Below, one piece after another: positions 1-6,584 of a stretch of DNA of 8,053 nt. Where the stretch lies: NCBI GenBank assembly GCA_937860175.1, contig CALMBJ010000222.1:1-8053 (forward strand), given 5' to 3'. The position numbers and the translations under genes were made by a program. The first letter of the stretch is position 1. Each line of letters starts with the position of its first letter. Below the pieces are notes generated by a model. The model saw nothing but the letters and a program-made list of their open reading frames with translations, did no database searches and was not told the DNA's origin. Origin of the DNA: an uncultured Actinomycetes bacterium. Its GTDB lineage: Bacteria > Actinomycetota > Actinomycetes > Nanopelagicales > Nanopelagicaceae.

Positions 1-869
1 TTTAGAACGGCGATGCGTTCTTGAATTGGTGGGTGGGTAGAGAACATCTTGGATACTGATTTTGCATCAAGTGGTGATTCAATCCAGATATGTGCAACTG
101 CGGTAGAGCGTTGTTGAACAACGGTGGAATCTGCAGCAAGTACTTCAAGTGCGGAGCGAAGACCTGCTGGGTTACGTGTAAAGGAAACCGCAGTGGCATC
201 AGCAAGTGATTCACGCTTGCGCGAGATTGCAGATTTAAGCATTACTGCGGCAAGTGGTGCCATTATTAAAATTAAAAGGGATACAACAAGTGCGATTGGG
301 TTTGCGTTGTTGTTATCGCGGCGACCACCAAAGAACATCATGCGCGCTAAGACATCGGAGACGATAGCGATTGCACCAGCTGTAGTTGCAGCAACCGCAC
401 TTACCAAGGTGTCACGGTTAGCAACATGAGCTAATTCATGGGCAATAACGCCCTGCAGTTGATCGCGATCCATTACATCCAGGATTCCGGTTGTGAATGC
501 GATTAATGCATGTTCTGGGTTACGACCAGTTGCAAAAGCGTTTGGTGCATCATCAATAACAACTGCAACCTTTGGCATTGGTAAACCTGAGGCGATAGTT
601 ATCTCTTGAATCAAATCAAATAGTTTTGGGTTGTCAGACTCTTGAATCAACTTGGCACCGGTCATTGTTAAAACCAGTTTGTCTGATCCGTAGTAAGCGC
701 CCCACACTGAAACCAATGAGATACCAACTGCAATGGGAACAATGCCAGCACCGGTTCCACCAAAGTAGGTCATCGCTGCATAGACAACAAACCACATCAG
801 CGCGCCCATACCCATGAGCAGACCAAATGTTTTGCGGCGGTTAGCCGCCTGCATCGTTCTAAAGTTCAT
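1..869 (-). CDS. htpX: HtpX-like membrane zinc metalloprotease (peptidase M48), 3' end cut off by window edge
   Basis: Membrane-embedded zinc endopeptidase that degrades damaged or misfolded membrane proteins. The reading frame stays open from the ATG at 869 to the left edge, giving 289 codons, close to the usual 280-300 residue family length, so only a short tail is missing. The catalytic zinc motif HELAH lies at residues 144-148 (H144, E145, H148), followed by VANRDT. The expected third zinc ligand is E220 in RKRESLADA. Hydrophobic segments lie at about 15-35, 42-58, 156-176 and 187-210, which fits the HtpX pattern of two helices before and two after the active site. The last visible residues (STHPPIQERI) match the conserved family C-terminus. 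It starts 10 bases after the lemA stop, so the two are probably cotranscribed. There is no good Shine-Dalgarno sequence (only AAGAG), which suggests translational coupling. Family assignment is secure. Substrates are unknown. Confidence 0.95.
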   Translation of the reverse strand, partial: MNFRTMQAANRRKTFGLLMGMGALMWFVVYAAMTYFGGTGAGIVPIAVGISLVSVWGAYYGSDKLVLTMTGAKLIQESDNPKLFDLIQEITIASGLPMPKVAVVIDDAPNAFATGRNPEHALIAFTTGILDVMDRDQLQGVIAHELAHVANRDTLVSAVAATTAGAIAIVSDVLARMMFFGGRRDNNNANPIALVVSLLILIMAPLAAVMLKSAISRKRESLADATAVSFTRNPAGLRSALEVLAADSTVVQQRSTAVAHIWIESPLDAKSVSKMFSTHPPIQERIAVL

Positions 870-879
870 TTAGAAACTC

Positions 880-1434
880 TTAGTTGAAGGAAACATTTGG
901 AACGATGCGATCCTGTGGATCTTCAACCTCGTAAAACTCGCGCTCTGTAACCTTTGCAAAGCCAGCAAAGAAGCTGCTCGGGATGGTTTTTACAGCGGTG
1001 TTGAGGTTACGAACATTGTCGTTGTAGAACTGACGTGAGAAGGCAACCTTGTTTTCAGTTGTTGCAAGCTCTTCTTGTAGTGATAAAAAGTTTGAGGATG
1101 CTTTCAGATCTGGGTAAGCCTCAGCTACTGCAAGCAAACCACGTAGTGCTTGTGTAAGCATTCCATCTGCAGCCGCAGTGTCTGCAACTGTTGAAGCGGT
1201 TGTCGCCTTTGCACGTGCTGTTACAACGGCATCAAATGTTGATTGCTCATGCTTTGCATATCCCTTAACGGTTTCAACTAAGTTAGGGATTAAATCTGCG
1301 CGACGCTTTAACTGAACCTCGATCTGCGCCCATGCTTCATCAACTGTTATGTTCAGACGAATAAGGCGGTTGTATTGCGAGATAAAGAAGACAGCAAGAA
1401 GTGCAACCAGTGCTAAACCAATGATGATTTCCAT
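880..1434 (-). CDS. lemA: LemA family membrane protein
   Basis: A 184-residue protein with an N-terminal membrane segment (about residues 2-19, EIIIGLALVALLAVFFIS), then a helical soluble domain. The LemA hallmark follows the membrane anchor: VDEAWAQIEVQLKRR at 31-45 and DLIPNLVETVKGYAKHE at 47-63. Later conserved parts are FLSLQEELATTENKVAFSR at 116-134, YNDNVRNLN at 137-145, and the C-terminal FYEVED at 167-172. Length is normal for the family. The biochemical role of LemA is not established, but lemA is often found beside M48 protease genes, as here with htpX 10 bases downstream, so a partner or adaptor role for HtpX is a reasonable inference. The gap to dcd upstream is 43 bases and contains a hairpin. 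The start ATG has only a weak upstream purine match (TTAGGT), but no other start fits the membrane segment. Confidence 0.95.
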   Translation of the reverse strand: MEIIIGLALVALLAVFFISQYNRLIRLNITVDEAWAQIEVQLKRRADLIPNLVETVKGYAKHEQSTFDAVVTARAKATTASTVADTAAADGMLTQALRGLLAVAEAYPDLKASSNFLSLQEELATTENKVAFSRQFYNDNVRNLNTAVKTIPSSFFAGFAKVTEREFYEVEDPQDRIVPNVSFN

Positions 1435-1455
1435 ACCTAATTAAACCGCGCTTTC

Positions 1456-1473
1456 CGTCGGTTTATTCCGACG
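1456..1473 (-). other. Perfect hairpin between dcd and lemA
   Basis: In the 43-base gap between the dcd stop and the lemA start, CGTCGG and CCGACG form a perfect 6-base-pair stem around a 6-base loop (AATAAA on the minus strand). No U-run follows the stem (the next bases are GAAAGCG), so it is not a classical intrinsic terminator. It could act as an mRNA processing or stability element that sets lemA-htpX expression relative to dcd. The role is inferred; the structure is read directly. Confidence 0.5.
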
Positions 1474-1477
1474 CTAG

Positions 1478-2056
1478 TTAGTTAATCTTTGAACGGTGGA
1501 AGTTTAAGAATGAACGGCTAGGTGTTGGGCCGCGCTGTCCTTGATATCTAGAACCGTACTTCTCGCTGCCGTAAGGATGCTCAGCGGGAGATGAGAGTTT
1601 GATGAGACAAAGTTGACCGATCTTCATTCCGGCAAACAACTTAACCGGCAGGTTGGCAACATTGGAGAGCTCCAGCGTGATGTGTCCGCTAAACCCTGGA
1701 TCGATAAAGCCTGCGGTGCTGTGTGTGAGCAGTCCAAGACGACCAAGTGAGGACTTTCCCTCTAAGCGACCTGCGATGTCATCGGGAAGTGTGATGACCT
1801 CGTAGGTGCTGGCCAAAACAAACTCACCTGGGTGCAAGATAAATGGCTCATCGCCATCGGCTACAACCTCGCGGGTTAGCTCTGGTTGCTCAATCGATGG
1901 ATCGATGACGCTGTACTTATGGTTTTCAAAAACACGGAAGAACTTGTCCAGGCGTACATCTACAGATGATGGCTGGATCATCGCCTCGTGGAATGGCTCG
2001 CAGCCGACTCGGCCAGCTGCTATCTCTGCGCGGATATCGCGATCGCTAAGTAACAC
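1478..2056 (-). CDS. dcd: dCTP deaminase, probably bifunctional dCTP deaminase/dUTP diphosphatase
   Basis: Cytosolic trimeric enzyme converting dCTP to dUTP and, in the bifunctional type, on to dUMP, the precursor for thymidylate synthesis. The 192-residue protein is collinear with the mycobacterial DCD:DUT as I remember it (190 residues). Key parts are VQPSS-like [11 protein letters not shown] at 28-37, [15 protein letters not shown] at 96-110 (nucleotide-binding K101, S102, S103, R106), [19 protein letters not shown] at 111-129, and the C-terminal [12 protein letters not shown] at 171-182. E129 corresponds to the catalytic glutamate, and A115 in the STAG turn is a feature of bifunctional enzymes. 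Bifunctionality is inferred from this similarity. The start is GTG: the MLLSDRD N-terminus matches the family, and there is no ATG alternative at that site. No Shine-Dalgarno sequence precedes it, and a -10-like TAGGCT sits 7 bases upstream, so the mRNA may be leaderless. First gene of a probable dcd-lemA-htpX unit. Confidence 0.96.
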   Translation of the reverse strand: MLLSDRDIRAEIAAGRVGCEPFHEAMIQPSSVDVRLDKFFRVFENHKYSVIDPSIEQPELTREVVADGDEPFILHPGEFVLASTYEVITLPDDIAGRLEGKSSLGRLGLLTHSTAGFIDPGFSGHITLELSNVANLPVKLFAGMKIGQLCLIKLSSPAEHPYGSEKYGSRYQGQRGPTPSRSFLNFHRSKIN

Positions 2057-2062
2057 GGGCGT

Positions 2063-2079
2063 GAGCCTATACGAGCCTA
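2063..2079 (-). promoter_or_regulatory. Candidate dcd promoter (-10 TAGGCT, leaderless) with a tandem copy 10 bases upstream
   Basis: On the minus strand TAGGCT (2064-2069) fits the actinobacterial TANNNT -10 pattern and lies exactly 7 bases before the dcd GTG, which would place the transcription start on the first base of the start codon. The 7-base unit GAGCCTA (plus strand) is repeated one helical turn upstream (2063-2069 and 2073-2079). No clear -35 box was found, so the call is tentative. Confidence 0.4.
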
Positions 2080-2141
2080 GCCCTGAAAACTCACGCTCAA
2101 ATAGGGTTGCGTAAGTTACTGGCGGGTAGCACCATTACGCC

Positions 2142-3965
2142 ATGAGCCATTACAAAGCAAACCTCCGTGACATTGAATTCTGCCTCTTTGACCTATTGGG
2201 TCGCGACAAGGTTATGGGCCAAAGCCTGTACTCCGAAGTTGATCGCGATACATCAATGGGAATGCTTGAAGAGATGAAACGTTTGTGTGAAAACGATCTT
2301 GCCGAATCTTTTGTTGAAGGCGATCGCGTTGGTGCGATTCTTAATAAGGAAACTGGCAATGTCACATTGCCGGAAAGTTTTAAGAAGTCATACAAAGCTT
2401 ATGTTGATGGCGAGTGGTGGCGTCTTGATGCACCAGTTGCACTTGGTGGAATGAAGGTTCCTCCATCAGTTCGTTGGGCGATGGCGGAAATGGTTTTAGG
2501 TTCAAACCCTGCAATTCACATCTACGCATCTGGTTATGCATTTGCGCAGGTTGCACATGTTCTTGGAACAGATGAGCAGAAGAAGATTGCAAAGCACATG
2601 GTTGAAAAGCACTGGGGTGCAACGATGCAGCTAACTGAGCCTGATGCAGGTTCAGATGTTGGTGCAGGACGCACTAAGGCTGTGCAGCAACCAGATGGAA
2701 CATGGCACATCACCGGAACAAAGCGTTACATCACATCAGGTGATGCTGATTTCTACGACAACATTGTTCACTTCACATTGGCTCGTCGCGAAGGTGGCGG
2801 ACCAGGAACAAAGGGTCTTTCACTATTCCTAATTCCTAAGTTCATGTTTGATTTTGAAACTGGTGAACTAGGTAAGCGCAATGGTGTTTATGTAACTCAA
2901 CTTGAAGACAAGATGGGTCTTAACGTCTCTGCAACCTGCGAAGTTAACTTAGGCGAGAAAGAGCCTGCAGTTGGTTACCTATTGGGCGATGTGCATGAAG
3001 GTATTGCACAGATGTTCAAGGTCATCGAGTTTGCTCGCATGATGGTTGGAACAAAGGCGATTGCAACACTTTCTGCTGGTTACATGCAGGCTTTGTCATA
3101 CGCGAAGGAGCGTGTACAGGGTGGCGATATGAAGGTAATGAATGACAAGGCTTCACCTCGCGTAACCATTATTAAGCACCCAGATGTGCGTCGTTCGCTG
3201 ATGGTTCAGAAGTCTTACAGCGAAGGTATGCGTGCACTTGTTCTGTACACAGCATCGATTCAGGATGAGATCGAACTTGCAATTGAAGCGGGCGATAAAG
3301 AGCGCGCTGAAGATATGGAAAAGTTAAATGATCTCCTGCTTCCAATTGTTAAGGGTTACGGATCTGAAAAGTCTTGGACACTTCTTGGAACTGAATCACT
3401 ACAAACATTTGGTGGCGCCGGCTTTACTCGCGATTGGCCGCTAGAACAGTATGTACGTGATGCAAAGATCGATACCTTGTATGAAGGTACAACCGCGATT
3501 CAGGGTCTTGATTTCTTCTTCCGTAAGGTTGTTAAGGATGGTGGACGTGCAATTGGTCTACTAGGTAAAGAGATTGCAGCTTTTGCTGAAACCGGTGGAG
3601 CACATGCTGCTGAGAAGCAGATGTTGCTTAAGGCACTTGGTGATCTCAATGGAATTGTTGGTGTTCTTGTTGGTCATGCAATGGAGTCACAGTCAGATCC
3701 GGTAAAGATTTACCAGGTTGGTCTTAACACTTCACGTTGCTTAATGGCTGTTGGTGACATCATCACATCGTGGTTGTTGCTACGTCAGGCAGATATCGCA
3801 TTAGAGAAGTTGCCTAACGCTGGCAAGGATGCAGATTTCTATACTGGAAAGATTGCAGCGGCTAAGTTCTTTGTTCAGAACTATCTGCCACACATCACCG
3901 CTGATCGTAAGATCGTTGAAGCAACTGATGGATCAATAATGGAGCTGCCTGAATCAGCTTTCTAA
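2142..3965 (+). CDS. fadE5: FadE5-like acyl-CoA dehydrogenase (long form with extra C-terminal domain)
   Basis: FAD-dependent oxidation of acyl-CoA to trans-2-enoyl-CoA, the first step of beta-oxidation. The 607 residues are typical of the long subfamily of FadE5 and DmdC, which carry extra N- and C-terminal regions, rather than the roughly 380-residue short-chain type. The N-terminus MSHYKANLRD and the blocks ESFVEGDR (55-62) and LPESFKKS (76-83) closely resemble mycobacterial FadE5 from memory, which also supports the chosen start. Seen motifs: MQLTEPDAGSDVG (162-174, signature 1 and FAD contact), TKGLSLFLIPKF (223-234), FARMMVGTKAIATLS (297-311), QTFGGAGF (421-428), and the catalytic base E448 in LYEGTTAIQ (446-454). 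The C-terminal domain spans about 475-607. Substrate range is not readable from sequence; a DmdC-type thioether acyl-CoA is the main alternative. No Shine-Dalgarno sequence precedes the ATG. The transporter gene follows after 22 bases. Confidence 0.9.
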   Translation: MSHYKANLRDIEFCLFDLLGRDKVMGQSLYSEVDRDTSMGMLEEMKRLCENDLAESFVEGDRVGAILNKETGNVTLPESFKKSYKAYVDGEWWRLDAPVALGGMKVPPSVRWAMAEMVLGSNPAIHIYASGYAFAQVAHVLGTDEQKKIAKHMVEKHWGATMQLTEPDAGSDVGAGRTKAVQQPDGTWHITGTKRYITSGDADFYDNIVHFTLARREGGGPGTKGLSLFLIPKFMFDFETGELGKRNGVYVTQLEDKMGLNVSATCEVNLGEKEPAVGYLLGDVHEGIAQMFKVIEFARMMVGTKAIATLSAGYMQALSYAKERVQGGDMKVMNDKASPRVTIIKHPDVRRSLMVQKSYSEGMRALVLYTASIQDEIELAIEAGDKERAEDMEKLNDLLLPIVKGYGSEKSWTLLGTESLQTFGGAGFTRDWPLEQYVRDAKIDTLYEGTTAIQGLDFFFRKVVKDGGRAIGLLGKEIAAFAETGGAHAAEKQMLLKALGDLNGIVGVLVGHAMESQSDPVKIYQVGLNTSRCLMAVGDIITSWLLLRQADIALEKLPNAGKDADFYTGKIAAAKFFVQNYLPHITADRKIVEATDGSIMELPESAF

Positions 3966-3987
3966 GGTTGTGATGTAGCCTTCTCGG

Positions 3988-4908
3988 ATGCTTACAAAGC
4001 ACCGCGGAGAGTTTTACCTTGTTATGGGCGCGCTTGTTTTCGCCTTTAACGGGGTTATCTCCACAATTGTTTTAGAGCACATCTCGCCCTTTCGTTTGGC
4101 GCAGGTGCGTTCTTTAGGTGCTTTCACGATCTTGCTCACCATCACCCTGCTGATCGCTCGGCCCTCACTAAAGGCCACAAAAAAGCAGCTTCCCATGCTG
4201 GCCGCCTATGGGGTTATTGGTTTTGCAGCCGTTCAGGCTGGCTATTTCCTGGGTATTCAGCGCGGGGTACCGCTTAGTTTGGTGCTGATCATCGAGTTCA
4301 CCGCACCTATCTGGATCGCGCTTTGGATTAAGTATGTGCGAAAAGCTTTTGTACCTACTTCGATGTGGGGTGCGATCGCGCTCTCCTTACTTGGATTAAT
4401 TTTGCTTGCGCAGGTCTGGAATGGTTTGAGCTTTGACCTGATTGGTTTGCTGGGCGCGCTCTTTAGCGCCTTTGCATTAACGGCATACTTTTTAATTGGA
4501 AAAGGTTTTGGAACAAGCAGAAGCGCGTTATCGCTGACTGTGTGGGGACTTGGTATGGCATCACTTACCTGGTTGGTTTCTATGCCGGTGTGGGAGTTTC
4601 CATTTGAGGTTTTTACAATCGATATGGATCTTACGGGTGTATTTGCGGGTAACACCTTGCCAGGTTGGTTGTTAATTCTTTGGATTGTAGTTATGGGAAC
4701 AATTGTTCCGTATCTCTTTGTGATTGCAGGTTTGCGTTTATTGTCAGCATCAACATCAAGTGTGATCGGAATGCTTGAACCGGTTTTAGCTGGTGTCTTT
4801 GCTTGGATCTGGTTAAATCAAAGTTGGAACGGCATCCAATTGGTTGGTGCCGCGGTTGTTCTTGTTGGAATTTACATCGCAGATCGCGCACGATCTGCCG
4901 CTGCTTAA
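3988..4908 (+). CDS. DMT-superfamily transporter with two EamA domains
   Basis: Inner-membrane permease of the drug/metabolite transporter superfamily, probably an exporter of amino acids or other small metabolites. The 306 residues contain about ten hydrophobic helices in two EamA repeats: roughly 8-30, 37-57, 69-90, 96-115, 125-143, then 150-170, 181-199, 226-246, 256-276 and 283-298. Repeat hallmarks are LVLIIEFTAPIWIAL (98-112) in the first half and the equivalent SSVIGMLEPVLAGVFAW (257-273) in the second. The positively charged tail DRARSAAA fits a cytoplasmic C-terminus. Start choice is uncertain: the ATG at 3988 and the one at codon 13 (4024) both lack a Shine-Dalgarno sequence; 3988 keeps the first helix preceded by a short charged stretch. 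It lies 22 bases after the acyl-CoA dehydrogenase stop, so cotranscription is likely. The first half is clearly richer in GC than the second. Substrate unknown; RhtA-like export is one possibility. Confidence 0.9.
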   Translation: MLTKHRGEFYLVMGALVFAFNGVISTIVLEHISPFRLAQVRSLGAFTILLTITLLIARPSLKATKKQLPMLAAYGVIGFAAVQAGYFLGIQRGVPLSLVLIIEFTAPIWIALWIKYVRKAFVPTSMWGAIALSLLGLILLAQVWNGLSFDLIGLLGALFSAFALTAYFLIGKGFGTSRSALSLTVWGLGMASLTWLVSMPVWEFPFEVFTIDMDLTGVFAGNTLPGWLLILWIVVMGTIVPYLFVIAGLRLLSASTSSVIGMLEPVLAGVFAWIWLNQSWNGIQLVGAAVVLVGIYIADRARSAAA

Positions 4909-6362
4909 GCTCCGAAGGAGTCCTCTGGTGGAGTGTTTGTAGCTTCGCGTTGTTGCGTCCAGTCTTGTCCGCCACCTGGGTTTTGTGGCATGTCATAGAA
5001 ACGTGCGTAGTGAAGCTGCGCAGAAACGGTAATTGTTCTAGTTGGTCCGTTACGGTGCTTAGCAACAATTAAATCTGCTTCACCTGTTCGGTTTTGTGAG
5101 TCATACATATCATCACGGTGTAACAAGATAACTACGTCAGCATCCTGTTCGATAGAACCAGATTCGCGAAGATCGGAGAGCATCGGCTTCTTATCTGTAC
5201 GTTGTTCAGGTCCACGGTTTAGCTGTGAGATAGCGATAACAGGGATATTTAGCTCCTTTGCCATCAACTTGAGGTGACGGGAGAACTCAGAAACCTCTTG
5301 CTGACGGTTCTCTACGCGCTTACCTGAGGTCATCAACTGCAGGTAATCAATAACAATAAGTTTTAAATCATGGCGCTGCTTTAGACGACGAGCCTTTGCA
5401 CGGATCTCCATCATGGAAAGGTTTGGTGAATCATCGATAAACAATGGCGCCTCTGAGATCTCACCCATACGACGAGCAAGACGTGACCACTCATCATCAG
5501 AAAGTGAACCAGAGCGAATATTGTTCAAACCAACACGAGCTTCTGCTGACAACATACGCATTGTAATTTCACTCTTTGACATTTCGAGAGAGAAAATTAC
5601 CGATGTTTGCCCATCATGAATCGATGCATGTCGTGCGATATCCAAACCAAGTGTTGACTTACCCATAGCAGGACGTGCAGCCAAGATAATCATGTTTCCT
5701 GGATGCAGACCATGGGTTAATGCATCAAGATCTTTAAATCCAGTCTTAACACCTTCAACACCGATTCCCTTTGAGATCGCTTCGATCTCATCGAGTGCTT
5801 GTGGCAACAGCGTTGATAGTTGTACATAATCTTCAGAGGAGCGACGTTCAGTAACTGCATAAACCTCAGCTTGCGCCATGTCGACCATATCGTCGACTTC
5901 ACCTTCAGTTGTGTAACCGTATTGAACAATCTTTGTTCCAGCTTCAACTAAGCGGCGCATGATTGCATGTTCGCGAACAATCTTTGCGTAGTAACCAGCG
6001 TTAGCAGCTGTTGGTACAGATGAAATTAATGTGTGCAAATAAGGTGCACCACCTGCACGTGCAATATCTCCGCGCTTTGAAAGTTCGGCAGAGACAGTTA
6101 CCGCATCTGCTGGTTCGCCGCGGCCATACAAATCAATAATTGCGTCGTAAATTAATTCATGTGCAGGGCGATAAAAATCGCGATCACGAATAATTTCGAT
6201 GACATCTGCGATTGCATCCTTTGATAACAACATTCCGCCAAGAACAGATTGTTCAGCGATTAAATCCTGTGGTGGTGTGCGCTCAAACTCGGCGCCAACT
6301 GAGTTGATGTTGGGGTCGCGGGCTGGGCGGTTGTTGGGAAGTTCGGCGATGCTCACGCTCAT
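4905..6362 (-). CDS. dnaB: Replicative DNA helicase DnaB
   Basis: Hexameric ATP-driven 5'-3' helicase that unwinds DNA at the replication fork and recruits primase. The 485-residue protein has an N-terminal collar domain (about 30-135, PQDLIAEQSVLGGMLL at 31-46), a linker, and a RecA-like motor domain (about 200-455). Visible motifs: Walker A ARPAMGKS at 229-236 (K235, S236), catalytic E260 in FSLEMS, Walker B LIVIDY at 335-340 (D339), the Q380-containing SQLNRGPE, LRESGSIEQDAD at 398-409, and the arginine-finger region KHRNGPT at 435-441 (R437). No intein interrupts it, although DnaB is a common intein host. A perfect AGGAGG lies only 2 bases before the ATG at 6362 but 8 bases before an in-frame GTG at codon 3 (6356), so the true start may be 6356. 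Its stop overlaps that of the converging transporter gene. A terminator after rplI implies its own promoter. Confidence 0.98.
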   Translation of the reverse strand: MSVSIAELPNNRPARDPNINSVGAEFERTPPQDLIAEQSVLGGMLLSKDAIADVIEIIRDRDFYRPAHELIYDAIIDLYGRGEPADAVTVSAELSKRGDIARAGGAPYLHTLISSVPTAANAGYYAKIVREHAIMRRLVEAGTKIVQYGYTTEGEVDDMVDMAQAEVYAVTERRSSEDYVQLSTLLPQALDEIEAISKGIGVEGVKTGFKDLDALTHGLHPGNMIILAARPAMGKSTLGLDIARHASIHDGQTSVIFSLEMSKSEITMRMLSAEARVGLNNIRSGSLSDDEWSRLARRMGEISEAPLFIDDSPNLSMMEIRAKARRLKQRHDLKLIVIDYLQLMTSGKRVENRQQEVSEFSRHLKLMAKELNIPVIAISQLNRGPEQRTDKKPMLSDLRESGSIEQDADVVILLHRDDMYDSQNRTGEADLIVAKHRNGPTRTITVSAQLHYARFYDMPQNPGGGQDWTQQREATNTPPEDSFGA

Positions 6363-6363
6363 A

Positions 6364-6370
6364 ACCTCCT
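6364..6370 (-). promoter_or_regulatory. dnaB ribosome binding site (AGGAGGT)
   Basis: AGGAGGT on the minus strand is a near-perfect Shine-Dalgarno sequence. Its core AGGAGG (6365-6370) is 2 bases from the ATG (6362) and 8 from the GTG at codon 3 (6356). The second spacing is the usual one, so this site bears on which start codon is used. Confidence 0.8.
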
Positions 6371-6401
6371 CTAGGACACTGACAAACTTGGGACATACAA
6401 A

Positions 6402-6436
6402 TAGGCCTTCTGACCTGGTGCGTAACTTAGGCCTTC
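6402..6436. repeat. Direct repeat TAGGCCTTC x2, 26-base period, upstream of dnaB
   Basis: The 9-mer TAGGCCTTC occurs at 6402-6410 and 6428-6436. Each copy contains the palindrome AGGCCT. On the minus strand each reads GAAGGCCTA and runs into a TA-starting hexamer (TATTTG, TAAGTT) that could serve as a -10 element for dnaB; TAAGTT (6424-6429) fits TANNNT. An operator or duplicated promoter element is possible. No binding protein can be named. Confidence 0.4.
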
Positions 6437-6470
6437 ACCCCTATCGCAGGCGAGAATCGGCTGGGAGCCC

Positions 6471-6546
6471 TGTGCACAAGGCTGTGTATAAGTAGGTGGA
6501 TAACCCTGTTTTCCTGTGTAGGAAGCGGTGGATGGATTGTGCATAA
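6471..6546 (-). promoter_or_regulatory. Cluster of DnaA boxes upstream of dnaB
   Basis: Reading the minus strand, DnaA-box-like 9-mers occur at 6483-6491 (TTATACACA, exact TTATNCACA), 6538-6546 (TTATGCACA, exact), 6471-6479 (TTGTGCACA, exact for TTRTNCACA), 6495-6503 (TTATCCACC, one mismatch) and 6515-6523 (TCCTACACA, two mismatches). All face the same way, and the first three begin at 12-base intervals. Further weak sites lie outside the core: 6598-6606 on the plus strand (CTGTACACA, one mismatch) and 6613-6621 on the minus strand (TGCTCCACA, two mismatches). One exact TTATNCACA is expected only about 0.01 times in 300 bases at equal base frequencies. The cluster sits in the non-coding gap just upstream of the replicative helicase gene. 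DnaA control of dnaB or DnaA titration is the likely role; an origin is less likely because no strongly AT-rich unwinding stretch adjoins it and genes on both sides run the same way. Confidence 0.7.
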
Positions 6547-6550
6547 CTGT

Positions 6551-6584
6551 GGGTGCTCGCTCTCGCACCCTGCAAAGGTGCAGG
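6551..6584. other. Two adjacent hairpins in the rplI-dnaB gap
   Basis: GGGTGC (6551-6556) pairs perfectly with GCACCC (6565-6570) around an 8-base loop. Immediately next, CCTGCA (6569-6574) pairs with TGCAGG (6579-6584) around an AAGG loop. They share bases 6569-6570, so they partly compete. They lie between the terminator and the DnaA-box core. They may be protein operators or, if dnaB transcription starts upstream of them, leader RNA structure. Confidence 0.45.

Noticed and set aside
124..429. Plus-strand open frame inside htpX
   Set aside because: It is a shadow of the htpX coding strand, which has the HELAH motif and a full-length frame.
1456..1473. Intrinsic terminator between dcd and lemA
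   Set aside because: The stem is perfect but no U-run follows it on either strand.
2102..2132. Promoter for the acyl-CoA dehydrogenase (TAGGGT or TAGCAC as -10)
   Set aside because: Neither has a -35 at proper spacing and the hexamers match poorly; not strong enough to list.
2142..3965. Naming the dehydrogenase DmdC (methylmercaptopropionyl-CoA dehydrogenase)
   Set aside because: Same long subfamily, but the N-terminal and internal blocks look closer to mycobacterial FadE5, and no other DMSP-pathway gene is nearby.
4257..4655. Minus-strand open frame of 132 residues inside the transporter gene
   Set aside because: No recognisable domain; the plus-strand frame codes for a clear ten-helix EamA protein.
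5650..5700. Intein in DnaB at the Walker A site
   Set aside because: The motif ARPAMGKS runs on without interruption and the protein has the normal length.
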